Shown piece by piece: positions 45,614-54,502 of a stretch of DNA of 64,000 nucleotides (within the stretch, counting starts at the first letter, position 1; each line of letters starts with the position of its first letter). Both the position numbers and the translations under genes were made by a program. The stretch spans positions 1 to 64,000 of the forward strand of contig NZ_JAIVFS010000006.1 of assembly GCF_020829645.1 (NCBI RefSeq), in the 5' to 3' direction. The stretch comes from Nostoc mirabile CHAB5784. GTDB lineage: Bacteria; Cyanobacteriota; Cyanobacteriia; Cyanobacteriales; Nostocaceae. Below the pieces are notes generated by a model. It was not told the origin of the DNA. It was given only the letters and a program-made list of their open reading frames with translations, and did not search any database.

Positions 45614-47074
45614 TTATCTAGTCGGCATAGTGATTTCCCAAATTCCTTGATTTCCACCATATTCCAGAACATAAATTTTATTGCCGATAATCGCAGCGTC
45701 AATGGGATTACTAAAACCTTCAACAATGCGGGTAGCGTTAAATTTATAGTTGGTATTTCCTTCTTTAGTTAAGTTTAAATGCAGTAGGTCTTGGCTGGAA
45801 TCTTTAAAAGGGCCTGCTAGTGTTTCGCCAGTGGGGTCACCTGTTGTAAAACTCAGTATGAATCCATCTCTGTTGAATTCTGGACTCAGTACTCCTTGTG
45901 TATCAAAAACTAAGCCCAAAGGAGAACGGTGTGATGTAAAACTGCTAAAAGGTTGCCCAAGAACACTGGCGTCTTTAACTTTGCCATCTACAGGATCGCG
46001 GAAATTGTCTGCGTCCGGCCCCAAATTAGGAATTGGTTCAATCAAGTTTCCAGTAGGTCGAGCAGGAAAGGTTGGATCGTTACGAAAGTAGCCCCTTTGG
46101 ACGGCGTTAAATTTGGGGTTTAACAAAAGGTCTTTGGCAGGATCGTAATTGGGAAATTGTTGTGGGTTGTCTGTCCCGCCAATCCGCCAGGGAAAGCCGT
46201 AATTACGACCTGGACGGAGCCAATTTAATTCTTCTGACATGTCGCGATCGGGGCCATTTTCTGTGCCAAATAAATCCCCATTGGGCGCAAAGGCCATATC
46301 GAAAGTATTACGTATTCCTTCTGCAAAAATATAGCCAGCTGCCTTTAAAGTTGCTCGATCGTTTGCAAGAAAAAGATTTTTGCCATTAGTAGGAAGACGG
46401 AGTATACAGGCGGTTAATCCTACTTCACGAGTATTAGGATATAACCCATTAACAGACTGAACCTCACCATGATCGGTACGAGAACCGCTATTCACATAGA
46501 TAAAGTTACCATCCGGGCTAACAACCACGCCGTTGAAGCGATGGTCATAGGCTGTTCTGCTTTTGGGATAGCCTGCACTCTTAGCTAAGATAGACCAGAC
46601 GCGCTCTTCTGTACCCGACTTAATTTCACCTTTAACAATAATTCCTTTGGTCTGGTTATTCACAAGGTCTGCATTGCCAACCAAATAAATTGTGCCGTTA
46701 GGGCCAATGGCCATACCTTGAGTTTCACCTAGATTATGATTACTAGAGCTGTACACAGGTCTACTATTAGACGAGCCTAAATTAACTTGATAAATATCAC
46801 CATTTTGTTTGAGGTAATAGAGGGTATTGTTTCGTGGATCTTTTACAATCCGAACAGAAGGAGAGACCGATATGGTATTCGTAATATTACGAATCTGAAT
46901 ATCAGGACGCAGGGCTTTAGGTGCAGCATTTACTCCAGTAGTGCCATAATTTAATAGAACTATTGTAAATAACAGCGTTTTAGCGGCAACAAAGTAGCTT
47001 TTGAGAGCGAACTTATCGATAAATCTGCGTTGCTTTTGGTTGGATGATTTAATGCTATTCATTATTGTGTTCAT
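45614..47074 (-). CDS. Secreted glucose/sorbosone dehydrogenase-like beta-propeller
   Basis: The 486 residues have a long signal region (about 1-50, hydrophobic LLFTIVLLNYGTTGVNA, cleaved near NAA) and then a six-bladed propeller of the GSDH/soluble PQQ dehydrogenase family. Typical strings are GLAIGPNG-like MAIGPNGTIYLVGNA, FNGVVVSPDGNFIYVNSGSRTDHG, GIRNTFDMAFAPNGDLFGTENGPDRD, EELNWLRPGRNYGFPW and SPLGLVFD. The His and Arg of the sugar/PQQ site are partly present, but activity is not assured. It probably acts in the periplasm or outside the cell. Confidence 0.82.
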   Translation of the reverse strand: MNTIMNSIKSSNQKQRRFIDKFALKSYFVAAKTLLFTIVLLNYGTTGVNAAPKALRPDIQIRNITNTISVSPSVRIVKDPRNNTLYYLKQNGDIYQVNLGSSNSRPVYSSSNHNLGETQGMAIGPNGTIYLVGNADLVNNQTKGIIVKGEIKSGTEERVWSILAKSAGYPKSRTAYDHRFNGVVVSPDGNFIYVNSGSRTDHGEVQSVNGLYPNTREVGLTACILRLPTNGKNLFLANDRATLKAAGYIFAEGIRNTFDMAFAPNGDLFGTENGPDRDMSEELNWLRPGRNYGFPWRIGGTDNPQQFPNYDPAKDLLLNPKFNAVQRGYFRNDPTFPARPTGNLIEPIPNLGPDADNFRDPVDGKVKDASVLGQPFSSFTSHRSPLGLVFDTQGVLSPEFNRDGFILSFTTGDPTGETLAGPFKDSSQDLLHLNLTKEGNTNYKFNATRIVEGFSNPIDAAIIGNKIYVLEYGGNQGIWEITMPTR

Positions 47075-47552
47075 AAAAGAGTCAGATGATTTTGTTGCTA
47101 AATCTTTTTGAGAAAGGAAACAATTTTAGAGATTCTGGGATGAAATGAGTAATGGGTACTAGTACCGCAAGGCGGAAGTCAAAAGTCATGCATTCACGCA
47201 TAATTGTATTCCAAGCGCTTGCACCATTTTAAATGACATGTTTATTTCCGCGCCCGCTGTACTAGCTTATAAATCAATACAGTTCAGTTAAGCATTTTTT
47301 TCTTCTCTCTGTGTCGCGCCAGTTGCTTCAAGTCGGGAAACCGCAAGGGCGCACTGGCTTCTCTGCGCCTCTGTGGTTCGTCGTTAAAAAAAATGACTTT
47401 GATAAAGAGTTTTAGCCTTAACCCAAGCGTATTGGCTTATAAATAGTCTTTTGTTAGGGAAGGGGGACACATTACCGCGTCCCTTTAACTAACAGTAAAA
47501 GTATCCTTCAATCAGCCTTATAATGCAGTACTTCTTTAACTTGACAACGTTC
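47075..47552. other. Intergenic region with a MITE
   Basis: A GTAC...GCGGAAGT-family MITE lies at 47161-47262. After it come a solo CAATACAGTTCAGTTAAG end (47275) and TCTCTGTG repeat sequence (47300-47390). No gene is seen. Confidence 0.6.
47161..47262. mobile_element. MITE, GTAC...GCGGAAGT family (copy 2)
   Basis: The ends AGTACCGCAAGGCGGAAGT and ATTTCCGCGCCCGCTGTACT are imperfect inverted copies. The middle CACGCATAATTGTATTCC is shared with the 7079 copy. ACT/CTAG-like sequence flanks both sides. Confidence 0.7.
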
Positions 47553-48899
47553 TTATGCCAAACTAACTTCTAGCGTATAAGGAGCAGGGTTACTATCACT
47601 AGAGCCAGAGAAAGTTCCGCCATCTTGTGGGAAGAAAGCATATTTACTCACTGAAATTGAGTAGGTTCCAGCACCCAATGAAGCGGTAATTAATGACCCA
47701 AACTCAGGGCCACTATCGTCGTCACTTTGCAATAAAGTCCCAGCATTGTTAAACAGTCCGATAACTGTATCATCAGTTGTCACCGTATTGATAGTGACAG
47801 TGCCTGGATTTGCTAGAGAAAATCTAAAAAAGTCGAAATCGGGATTGTCCCCCGGTTGAACTGTTACTAACTCGCCTGAGTGATTAACGTCTGAGCCTGA
47901 TGATAAAGAACCCAATACTTCAGCGCTGGCTAGTGTATTGTTTGTAGCTTGTCCAGCATTTTCCTGCTCAAAGAAAAGGAAATCGTCACTATCAAGTTTG
48001 AGGTTTACTACCCCCTGCACAATACCAATAATCTCATCTGGCTCTGCTCCAGGCTTGTCTAAAAATATTTGTGTATTTGCTCCAACAGATTGCAAGCGGT
48101 AGTTTAGTTGAGAGCCTTGGAGTTGTATTCGATCTTCACTAGGGTTGAAGTCAGTAATAGTAGCTAAGTCCCCAAAACCAGCATTCGTAGTGTTTTGATC
48201 GTCGTAGTAGACATTTATAGCGTCCCCAAGGACAAATCTATCTACCCCAACACCCCCAGTTAAGGTATCAGTCTCCCCTAATCCAGGTGTAAGGGGACTG
48301 CCAGGGAAAACACCGATGAGGATGTCGTTTCCAGACCCCCCATTGAGTACGTCATTGCCGGGCCCGCCCTGTAGACTATCATTGCCTTCGTCACCATTGA
48401 GGGTATCATTGCCCAAATTACCATCTAGCGTGTCATCGCCTGCTCTCCCATTCAGAGTGTTGTTAGCAGTATTACCAAATACTATGTTATTAAGACTGTT
48501 ACCTGTCCCATTGATGGCGTTACCTTCTCTCAACCTTAGGTTCTCCAGATAGACACCCCCCAGGTTGTAGGGGACAGAAGACCGGACGGTATCTATGCCT
48601 GAATTTCTAGCCTCGGTAATTGTGTCGGTAGCGCTGTCAATGACGTAAGTATCGTCGCCCACTCCCCCATCTAAGGTGTCAGTACCCAAGCCACCATCAA
48701 GTGTGTCATTGCCAAGTCCACCGATTAAACTGTCGTTTCCCGTCCCGCCAAATACATTATCATTACCATCTACACCATTGAGGGTATCATTCCCAGACAA
48801 ACTATTGGCATTACCACCATTAGCCCAACCATATATCGTATCATCTCCCAAAGTCCCATTTCTGGTGTCAGGATCTGTAGTGCCGAAAATAACTGCCAT
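47553..48899 (-). CDS. RTX calcium-binding protein with PPC domain
   Basis: The 448 residues contain a glycine-aspartate nonapeptide region (about 10-215) with many GGxGxDxL units (GGTGNDSLIGGLGNDTLDGG, GDEGNDSLQGGPGNDVLNGG). A VIDSATDTITEARNSGIDTVRSS segment typical of cyanobacterial RTX proteins interrupts it. A FxxxDRIxLxG-like part (ITDFNPSEDRIQLQGS) follows, and a C-terminal pre-peptidase domain (about 325-448: DFDFFRFSLANPGTVTINTVT, GTYSISVSKY). There is no N-terminal signal, so type I secretion is expected. The repeats form a calcium-bound beta roll. The role is probably surface or sheath-associated. No type I exporter is adjacent. Confidence 0.87.
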   Translation of the reverse strand: MAVIFGTTDPDTRNGTLGDDTIYGWANGGNANSLSGNDTLNGVDGNDNVFGGTGNDSLIGGLGNDTLDGGLGTDTLDGGVGDDTYVIDSATDTITEARNSGIDTVRSSVPYNLGGVYLENLRLREGNAINGTGNSLNNIVFGNTANNTLNGRAGDDTLDGNLGNDTLNGDEGNDSLQGGPGNDVLNGGSGNDILIGVFPGSPLTPGLGETDTLTGGVGVDRFVLGDAINVYYDDQNTTNAGFGDLATITDFNPSEDRIQLQGSQLNYRLQSVGANTQIFLDKPGAEPDEIIGIVQGVVNLKLDSDDFLFFEQENAGQATNNTLASAEVLGSLSSGSDVNHSGELVTVQPGDNPDFDFFRFSLANPGTVTINTVTTDDTVIGLFNNAGTLLQSDDDSGPEFGSLITASLGAGTYSISVSKYAFFPQDGGTFSGSSDSNPAPYTLEVSLA

Positions 48900-49648
48900 A
48901 TTATTTTTCCTGAATTTCTAACTAATGCCTAACTTCGGCCTCAGTCACAGAACTTTTTATAAGCTCAATGTAGATTATTTAAAACTGTAAGCTTAAATAC
49001 CGATGCTTTTTTAACCTAATTAATACAAATGTTACTTAGATAATATCAATTATTGATTTGGTTAGTTGATTACGCAAATGGTAAGTAATTGGGTCAAAAT
49101 TTATTTATTTTGATTGATTATTTTTCCCATATTTTTTTAACTTCCCTGTAATTACTTAATTAACATGAAACAAAAGTTACGTCAACTTCTTTACCAAATC
49201 TTAAAAATGTAATCTTTTGGATTTCTAATACTGTTAAAAATGTTTATAAATTTTAATTAAGTCTTTTTTGAAACATACTGTTTCTTTGGAAAAAGTTGCG
49301 AGATTTTTCAGATAAATTCAATATTATTGTTAAGTTAGGTTTCAATATCGTTTTTATTTTGTAAAATCAATATTTTTCTATTAAAGAAAGACATTCTAAA
49401 ATACATAAGTTAAATTGATATATTATCAAGAACGTTTTTGAGCTTAATAACACTTAAGCTTTACATAAATTTTATATGCTTCCTTTAACTATTAAAGCTT
49501 ATTCTGACAAGGAATGCCCCAAAACCCATCGTGCTAAATTCAAGCTTAATGAACCTAATTAACTCAGCAGTGCCGGATGTACACCGCGAACTAGTTTAAG
49601 CTCCAAAAAATGAATCTAAACGTCAAAATTACTTTTTTTGTGAATTAA
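48900..49648. other. AT-rich intergenic region
   Basis: The 750 bp are unusually AT-rich and largely free of the repeat families that fill other gaps. It must contain the promoter of the RTX gene. No ORF or RNA gene is recognised. Confidence 0.5.
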
Positions 49649-50455
49649 TTAATGGTGTCTTGAAGCGTCAGGCATAATTGCCTCCTGAAGATTTACGCCG
49701 CTAAGGTTAGCTCCTCTAATGTCGGCTCCTCTAAGGTTAGCTTCTCTGAGATTTGCGCCTGCTAAATTCGCGCCTCTGAGGTTAGTCCAACTTAAGTCAG
49801 CTTGACTCAAATCAGCTTCACTTAAGTTAGCTTGCAATAGGTAAGCACCACTGAGGTGAGCCTTGTTTAGATTAGCTTTGTACAGCTCAGTTTTGTAAAG
49901 ATAAGCCCCCAATACTTCTGCCTCGTACAAACTTGCCTCGCTGAGGTCAGCCGCAATCAAGTTAGCTTCAATTAGGTTGGCAAAAGAGAGATTAGTCCGC
50001 ATTAGCTTCGTTGCACCTAAATCGGCATCTCTCAAGTTAGCACCTCTTAAGTCGGTTCCAATTAGATTAGCATGAGCGATCGCAGCGCCTCTAAGATTCG
50101 TCTCACTCAAGTCTGCTCCAATGAAATTAGCATGACTCAAATCTGCCTGCGTAAGTATAGCACCACTCAAGTTAGCAACACTGAAGTTAGCATCACTCAA
50201 GTTAGCCTCAATGAGGAAGGCTTTGTAGAGGTTGGCACTACTCAGGTCAGCACCACTGAGGTTTGCTCGCACAAGTAAAGCATTACCCAAATCCACTTTG
50301 CTCAAGTTTACCCCTTGGAGGTTTGCGCCTCTGAGATTATCCCCTTGCAGGTTTGCGGCGCTGAGGTCTGGTTCAATCTGAGGATTTTTCTTTCTCCACT
50401 CAATCCATGTAACTGCACCTGCTTTGAGTAAAGCTAGATGCTCTCGATTTGCCAT
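49649..50455 (-). CDS. Pentapeptide-repeat protein
   Basis: The 268 residues have a short N-terminal cap (MANREHLALLKAGAVTWIEWRKKNP) followed by about 45 pentapeptides of the A(D/N)LXX type from about residue 33 to 262. These form a right-handed quadrilateral beta-helix. There is no signal peptide, so it is probably cytosolic. It starts 10 bp after the ccmP stop on the same strand, so the two are very likely co-transcribed. Function is unknown; the link to a carboxysome shell protein is the main clue. Confidence 0.92.
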   Translation of the reverse strand: MANREHLALLKAGAVTWIEWRKKNPQIEPDLSAANLQGDNLRGANLQGVNLSKVDLGNALLVRANLSGADLSSANLYKAFLIEANLSDANFSVANLSGAILTQADLSHANFIGADLSETNLRGAAIAHANLIGTDLRGANLRDADLGATKLMRTNLSFANLIEANLIAADLSEASLYEAEVLGAYLYKTELYKANLNKAHLSGAYLLQANLSEADLSQADLSWTNLRGANLAGANLREANLRGADIRGANLSGVNLQEAIMPDASRHH

Positions 50456-50465
50456 TTTCTCTCCT

Positions 50466-51107
50466 TTACTCCTGACGCATACCCAGAGGATTTGCCCGAC
50501 CTGCTACACTTTCAATTGCCGTTAATGCTCCTGCTGCACCTGCTAGAATATCTCTTTCATGTCCACCTAAGTACAGCCGTCCAAAACTACCAACAGCTTG
50601 AACCTCAAGGATGTTAATCGATGCCGCTTTCTCAGCTTCATTCGCAGCTAGTGCAGCGTAAGCAGCAGGTTCCACTTCTAATACATACAGCGTTTGCCCT
50701 GCTAGTAATAGCTGTCCCCGTCGCGTGCGATTAATAAGTTGTGTTTGGTAAGCATCGATATTGCGAATAATTTGGCTAGAAACAACACGCGGTTTGAGAC
50801 ATTCATCTCTTCGGACTCCCAATGCAGCCAAAATTGCTTGCCCAGCAGCTCGCGTTTCACCTTGGGAGCTAGAATGAACTTCTAATAGTCCGTACAGTCG
50901 TTCAACTACCTGTACTCCCGGACGGACAGAGGCAGCTTTGAGGGCTACATCCGTAATTTTATTAATTTCGATACCAGGAGAGATTTCAATCCACAGTGAT
51001 GTATCCCCTGGTAATGGTAAGAAGCCTTGAGCTACTGTTCCCATATATGCTGCATGTTGAGGTTGCAGGCTGTCGAGAAATACGAAACTGCGTAGTTCTA
51101 TTCCCAA
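50466..51107 (-). CDS. ccmP: Carboxysome shell protein CcmP (tandem BMC domain)
   Basis: The 213 residues contain two fused BMC domains (about 1-100 and 105-207). The opening [29 protein letters not shown], the [31 protein letters not shown] end of domain 1 and the matching [36 protein letters not shown] end of domain 2 fit CcmP. CcmP trimers stack into a double-layer pore thought to gate larger metabolites into the beta-carboxysome. CcmO, the other tandem protein, is longer and differs. The main ccm genes are not nearby, as is usual for ccmP. Confidence 0.9.
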   Translation of the reverse strand: MGIELRSFVFLDSLQPQHAAYMGTVAQGFLPLPGDTSLWIEISPGIEINKITDVALKAASVRPGVQVVERLYGLLEVHSSSQGETRAAGQAILAALGVRRDECLKPRVVSSQIIRNIDAYQTQLINRTRRGQLLLAGQTLYVLEVEPAAYAALAANEAEKAASINILEVQAVGSFGRLYLGGHERDILAGAAGALTAIESVAGRANPLGMRQE

Positions 51108-51446
51108 GATTTTGCTCTCCAGTCGTAAGGGTAAAAGTTATCTATTGCAAGATATGAACGCCTAAGTTGGGGCATTTTTGCCACAAGTGAAGCATGGAAA
51201 AACACAAAGTAGAAAAATTTTGCTGTCGATAAATCTTACGTCTCAGAAGTATTCTGGCAGTTAAAACCGCCTTGATAATTGTACAAGCTTTACTACACTC
51301 CCTCTCCTTAGTAAGGAGAGGGACAGGTTTTACGTAGTAAAACCAGGGTGAGCTATCTCAAAAGCTGCGCGATAAATCTTAAATGGCCTCACTAAAGACT
51401 TGTATGGACACCGTAGTCTTTTAAGAGAGAGGCTTTGAGGCTTACT

Positions 51447-51480
51447 CCCCAACGCTACAAGGCTTGGGGCTGTTCTTGTT
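51447..51480 (+). terminator. Terminator-like hairpin ending repeated element A
   Basis: CCCCAA and TTGGGG pair around CGCTACAAGGC, followed by CTGTTCTTGTT. The same arrangement with a different loop ends copy B at 56846-56878, where GTTTTTGTT follows. Confidence 0.5.
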
Positions 51481-51517
51481 AGGTCTGTATTCGATGCAAT
51501 TGAGAACGGCTATATGT

Positions 51518-51620
51518 TATACCAATTTGAAAAAAGAATGCGACAGATGGATAGGGGCACAACAATGTTGTGCCCTTACAAATAATTGATGTGTCGCAAA
51601 CATTATTTGAATTGGTATTA
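51518..51620. mobile_element. MITE with ATACCAATT ends
   Basis: TATACCAATTTGAAAA and its inverted partner ending TTTGAATTGGTATTA are continued inward by TGCGACA / TGTCGCA. A perfect 21-bp palindrome sits at 51555-51575. It is related by its ends to the element that broke tnpB at 139-243. Confidence 0.7.
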
Positions 51621-51661
51621 TACCAATTCACAAAAATCCTGATACATATAGATTTCTCGTA

Positions 51662-51886
51662 GGGGCAAGGCGCAATGCCCATAGGTGTCAACTATAACGT
51701 GAAATCCTTGTCAAGAGGTGATATTGAGTTCATTCACTTACCATTACTCACCGCATCACCCCACCCCGGTTTTGTCTAAAGCCAAAACCGCCCCTCCCCG
51801 ATGCTTTGGGGAGGGGGTGGGGTAAAACGTTTGTGGGACAAGCATTTGAGCTTAAGTTGACACCAATGGGCATTGCGCTTTGCCCC
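51662..51886. mobile_element. 225-bp element with about 32-bp inverted ends
   Basis: The left end GGGGCAAGGCGCAATGCCC continues with ATAGGTGTCAACT. The right end is its inverted copy with about two changes (AGTTGACACCAATGGGC, then ATTGCGCTTTGCCCC). The interior has a CCCCGG/GGGGAGGGGG foldback. It lies directly beside the ATACCAATT element. Confidence 0.75.
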
Positions 51887-52046
51887 AAAAGAGCGTATTT
51901 GTATCATTATTAAAGTGAAATGGTATTACTAAGGCAAGCATTTCTGTTTTGCAAAAAAATCTTTTAAAGAATCCGAAAAGCAGCAACTTCGGTTTGGAGA
52001 TGTCTAGTATACACCTACCACAATGAGATGCACTCATTGCTAAGTC

Positions 52047-53039
52047 ATGGTAAATACAAATTTAAAACTGAGATTTAAACCCGTTTCTCACAGTTGGGTT
52101 GCTCTGCATCCACAGCCTAAAGGAGTAATTCAATTTATTGCAGGGGCTTTCTTTGGTACATTTGGCCCCATGATTTTTTATCGCTATCTGCTTCAATGCC
52201 TATATGAGCAGGGATATACGATTATTCTTATGCCCTTTAATTTCACTTTTAATCATTATGTAGAAGCTGGTTTTCTGATGAGAGAGCAGTATGAAATTCT
52301 GCCAGAACTTGTGAGGATGGCAAGTGTTGCAGGATATGATTATGAAGCCTATCTAGATGATAAAAACTTTTCTTGGATTGGACATAGCCTTGGCTGTAAA
52401 TATATCTCCTTGTTAGAAGGATTTACTGCTTTGCCTCCAGAGCCTCAAGATAGGGAAAAGTTTATTCGTAATCTGCTATCTTATACTTCGGATGAGTCAC
52501 AGATAAAAAGTGTTATTGCAGACATTAATATTCTTTTTGAGGAACTTAAACGAAAAATTGTAGAAGATCGAAAACTAATTTACAGTTACGTCGGTCGGGA
52601 AATCAAAATTAACAGTCTTTTCATTAAAGGGCAGGTTTCTGTGCTATTAGCACCTGCTATTGCTGATACAGGGAGCGCAATTCGTCCTCAATTTTTAGCA
52701 GATATCATTGATAATCTTGGTTGGGGTGTGAAACCAACCGTTGAAGAAACCCGTAACTTAATTAAGGATAGTGGGCTATTTAATATCATGGGTTTAGTTT
52801 GTTTTCAGTCTGATAATATTGCTAAATTAACCTGTGAGTGGTTTACTAATGTTCTGAAAAAACCACCTCATGTATTTATAAAATATTTTGAAGGCGGACA
52901 TTTAAAACCTTTAGGTATTCAAGTAGGTAAATATGTGATTAATCTTTTTGATCAACCTTTTATTGAATCAGTTCAAGAGCGAAATAGAGGTTTTGAACAT
53001 CATGTAATTCAATTACTTGAGGAACTGAAAGAGGATTAA
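52047..53039 (+). CDS. DUF1350 alpha/beta-hydrolase-like protein
   Basis: A 330-residue protein. GVIQFIAGAFFGTFGPMIFYRYLL resembles the oxyanion-hole region, and FSWIGHSLGCKYISLLE contains a G-x-S-x-G-like nucleophile elbow (GHSLG, Ser about 113). The C-terminal PPHVFIKYFEGGHLKPLG supplies a candidate catalytic His. The DUF1350 family is shared by cyanobacteria and chloroplasts. Its substrate is unknown, and a lipid or thylakoid-related esterase is a guess. It is a single gene, with repeats on both sides. Confidence 0.82.
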   Translation: MVNTNLKLRFKPVSHSWVALHPQPKGVIQFIAGAFFGTFGPMIFYRYLLQCLYEQGYTIILMPFNFTFNHYVEAGFLMREQYEILPELVRMASVAGYDYEAYLDDKNFSWIGHSLGCKYISLLEGFTALPPEPQDREKFIRNLLSYTSDESQIKSVIADINILFEELKRKIVEDRKLIYSYVGREIKINSLFIKGQVSVLLAPAIADTGSAIRPQFLADIIDNLGWGVKPTVEETRNLIKDSGLFNIMGLVCFQSDNIAKLTCEWFTNVLKKPPHVFIKYFEGGHLKPLGIQVGKYVINLFDQPFIESVQERNRGFEHHVIQLLEELKED

Positions 53040-53090
53040 CAATTCAAAATTCAAAATGACGCTCTCTACGAGACGCTGCGCGAACGCGGA

Positions 53091-53148
53091 CTCGCTCATA
53101 GCGTTGCCATGCCGTTGGCGCAGCCTAAGAAGAGAAGGCTTTACACTG
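53091..53148. repeat. Copy of the 60-bp interspersed repeat
   Basis: ACTCGCTCATAGCGTTGCC through CCTAAGAAGAGAAGGC is the same unit as at 15148 and 15238, with a single-base change near its end (TTACACTGCG). Confidence 0.85.
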
Positions 53149-53158
53149 CGCTAACAAA

Positions 53159-53305
53159 ATTCAAACATTTTAGACATTTTCAGACGAAGAGAAGTGCCAA
53201 GCGATAGGTTAAGAGCGTTGTGGCAACTACGTTCGATTTAAACCCCGACTGAAAATGATATTACGTGTAATGGTTGGGGTCTTAAACCCTTTGATTTCCG
53301 ATAAA
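53159..53305. repeat. About 146-bp repeat, nearly identical to 60560-60706
   Basis: From ATTCAAACATTTTAGACATT to TTTGATTTCCGATAAA the two copies differ at one base (GATATTACG here, GATACTACG there). There are no obvious inverted ends. The repeat ends about 28 bp from the stop codon of the PAS-Crp gene. Confidence 0.92.
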
Positions 53306-53332
53306 TATAAAAGTTACTGAAAGTTTCAAAAA

Positions 53333-54502
53333 TTAATCAAAATGTTTCAAAATCATGTGTTTTTTTAAGTCAAAACTGATTATACCTTCTTCTTGTAATT
53401 TGCCGATCAATCGTGTAATTGTTACCCTGGTAGTACAGCAGGCGCTAGCAATATCTTCGTGAGTAAAGCGAACACTTAGGCGAGTTCCCTCCGGCACAGT
53501 TTCACCAACTTCTTGTTTCAAAAGTTGTAATAGATGGTGCAAGCGCTCTTGTACCCGTCGTCTTCCACAAATGACTAAAAAAGATTCTGTTTGCCGTAAG
53601 CGCTGATTAATTTTTGGTAAAAGGATATGGCTCAGGTTGGGGGAAGCTGCTATCTCTGCTGCGTAAATTGACACCAACTCAACATCAGAGAGGGCTGTTG
53701 CTTGGTAAATATTTAGAGATGTCAAACTAGAGCCAAAAACCATTTCTGCTGTTGCCAATCCTATTAAAACTTCTTCACCAGTTTCACAGTAGGTACTAAG
53801 TTTGACCAAACCTTGACAAACATACAAAATTACTAATGGGTTAAGGGGAATAGTTTCTCCTTTAGAATATTTTTGCACGGGACGATCATAGAAGAGATCG
53901 CTATCATTTTTGACTATCGCTAATTCTACTTGTTTCCGTTCAGAAATATTACGTAACGCCCAGTGTAGAGAGGTTGCCTTACCCTGCGGATTCCGGGCAA
54001 CTGCCACTGTCAAAGCTGCATCAAAGAACTTGCCATGATGTTGTTGCAAGGGTATCAATAGCTCTTTAACTCTGTCTGATTGAGATAGTTCGATAAGTTC
54101 GTTACGAAGGTGCTGACGTTCTTCTAGAGGGACGAAGTTAATCATTGGTTTGCCCACCAAAAATTGCTTTGAAACATTGAGCAATTTAGCTGCGGTGAAG
54201 TTAGCTTCTTGAATGATTCCTTCTGTATTAGTCACTAAATAGGCATCAGGCGCAAACTCGAATAATTGTTGATAGTGTTGGCGTTCTGTTTCTAAGCAAT
54301 TCCGTGTTTGTATTAGTTCCTCATTTTGCTGATGGAGTTCCTCTGCTGCTAACTGCACTACCTTTGAGGTGTTATAGAGTTCCTTAAAAGCTTGCGGCAG
54401 GAGATCCGGTGAAATCCAAGGTAATACACTAGCAGTTTGGTATAAATCTGCTAAACGATTGTGCAATGTTTCTGAGCGTTGGATAAATTTTTCTATATTC
54501 AC
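53333..54502 (-). CDS. PAS-Crp/Fnr fusion transcription regulator
   Basis: The 389 residues comprise an N-terminal helical/coiled-coil region (about 1-75), PAS (about 76-195: YQQLFEFAPDAYLVTNTEGIIQEANFTAAKLL, ending with PAC-like HWALRNISERKQVE) and a cyclic-nucleotide-binding-like beta barrel (about 200-300: YSKGETIPL, CQGLVKLSTYCETGEEVLIGLATAEMVFG). A Crp-type winged helix follows (about 315-389: FTHEDIASACCTTRVTITRLIGKLQEEGII). The barrel lacks the R-S residues of cAMP-binding Crp and resembles NtcA/Fnr-type domains. It probably couples a PAS signal to DNA binding. It is a single gene of unknown targets. Confidence 0.85.
   Translation of the reverse strand: MNIEKFIQRSETLHNRLADLYQTASVLPWISPDLLPQAFKELYNTSKVVQLAAEELHQQNEELIQTRNCLETERQHYQQLFEFAPDAYLVTNTEGIIQEANFTAAKLLNVSKQFLVGKPMINFVPLEERQHLRNELIELSQSDRVKELLIPLQQHHGKFFDAALTVAVARNPQGKATSLHWALRNISERKQVELAIVKNDSDLFYDRPVQKYSKGETIPLNPLVILYVCQGLVKLSTYCETGEEVLIGLATAEMVFGSSLTSLNIYQATALSDVELVSIYAAEIAASPNLSHILLPKINQRLRQTESFLVICGRRRVQERLHHLLQLLKQEVGETVPEGTRLSVRFTHEDIASACCTTRVTITRLIGKLQEEGIISFDLKKHMILKHFD

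Larger units (their letters stand above)
51108..52046. other. 0.94-kb region of structured repeats
   Basis: From 51290 to 51490 lies copy A of a structured element shared with 56680-56890. From 51518 to 51620 is an ATACCAATT-ended MITE with a 21-bp GGGCACAACA palindrome inside. From 51662 to 51886 is a 225-bp element with inverted ends of about 32 bp. No gene is seen. Confidence 0.7.

Noticed and set aside
47553..48899. Haemolysin toxin
   Set aside because: It has RTX nonapeptides only, with no toxin or acyl-modification region, and it ends in a PPC domain.
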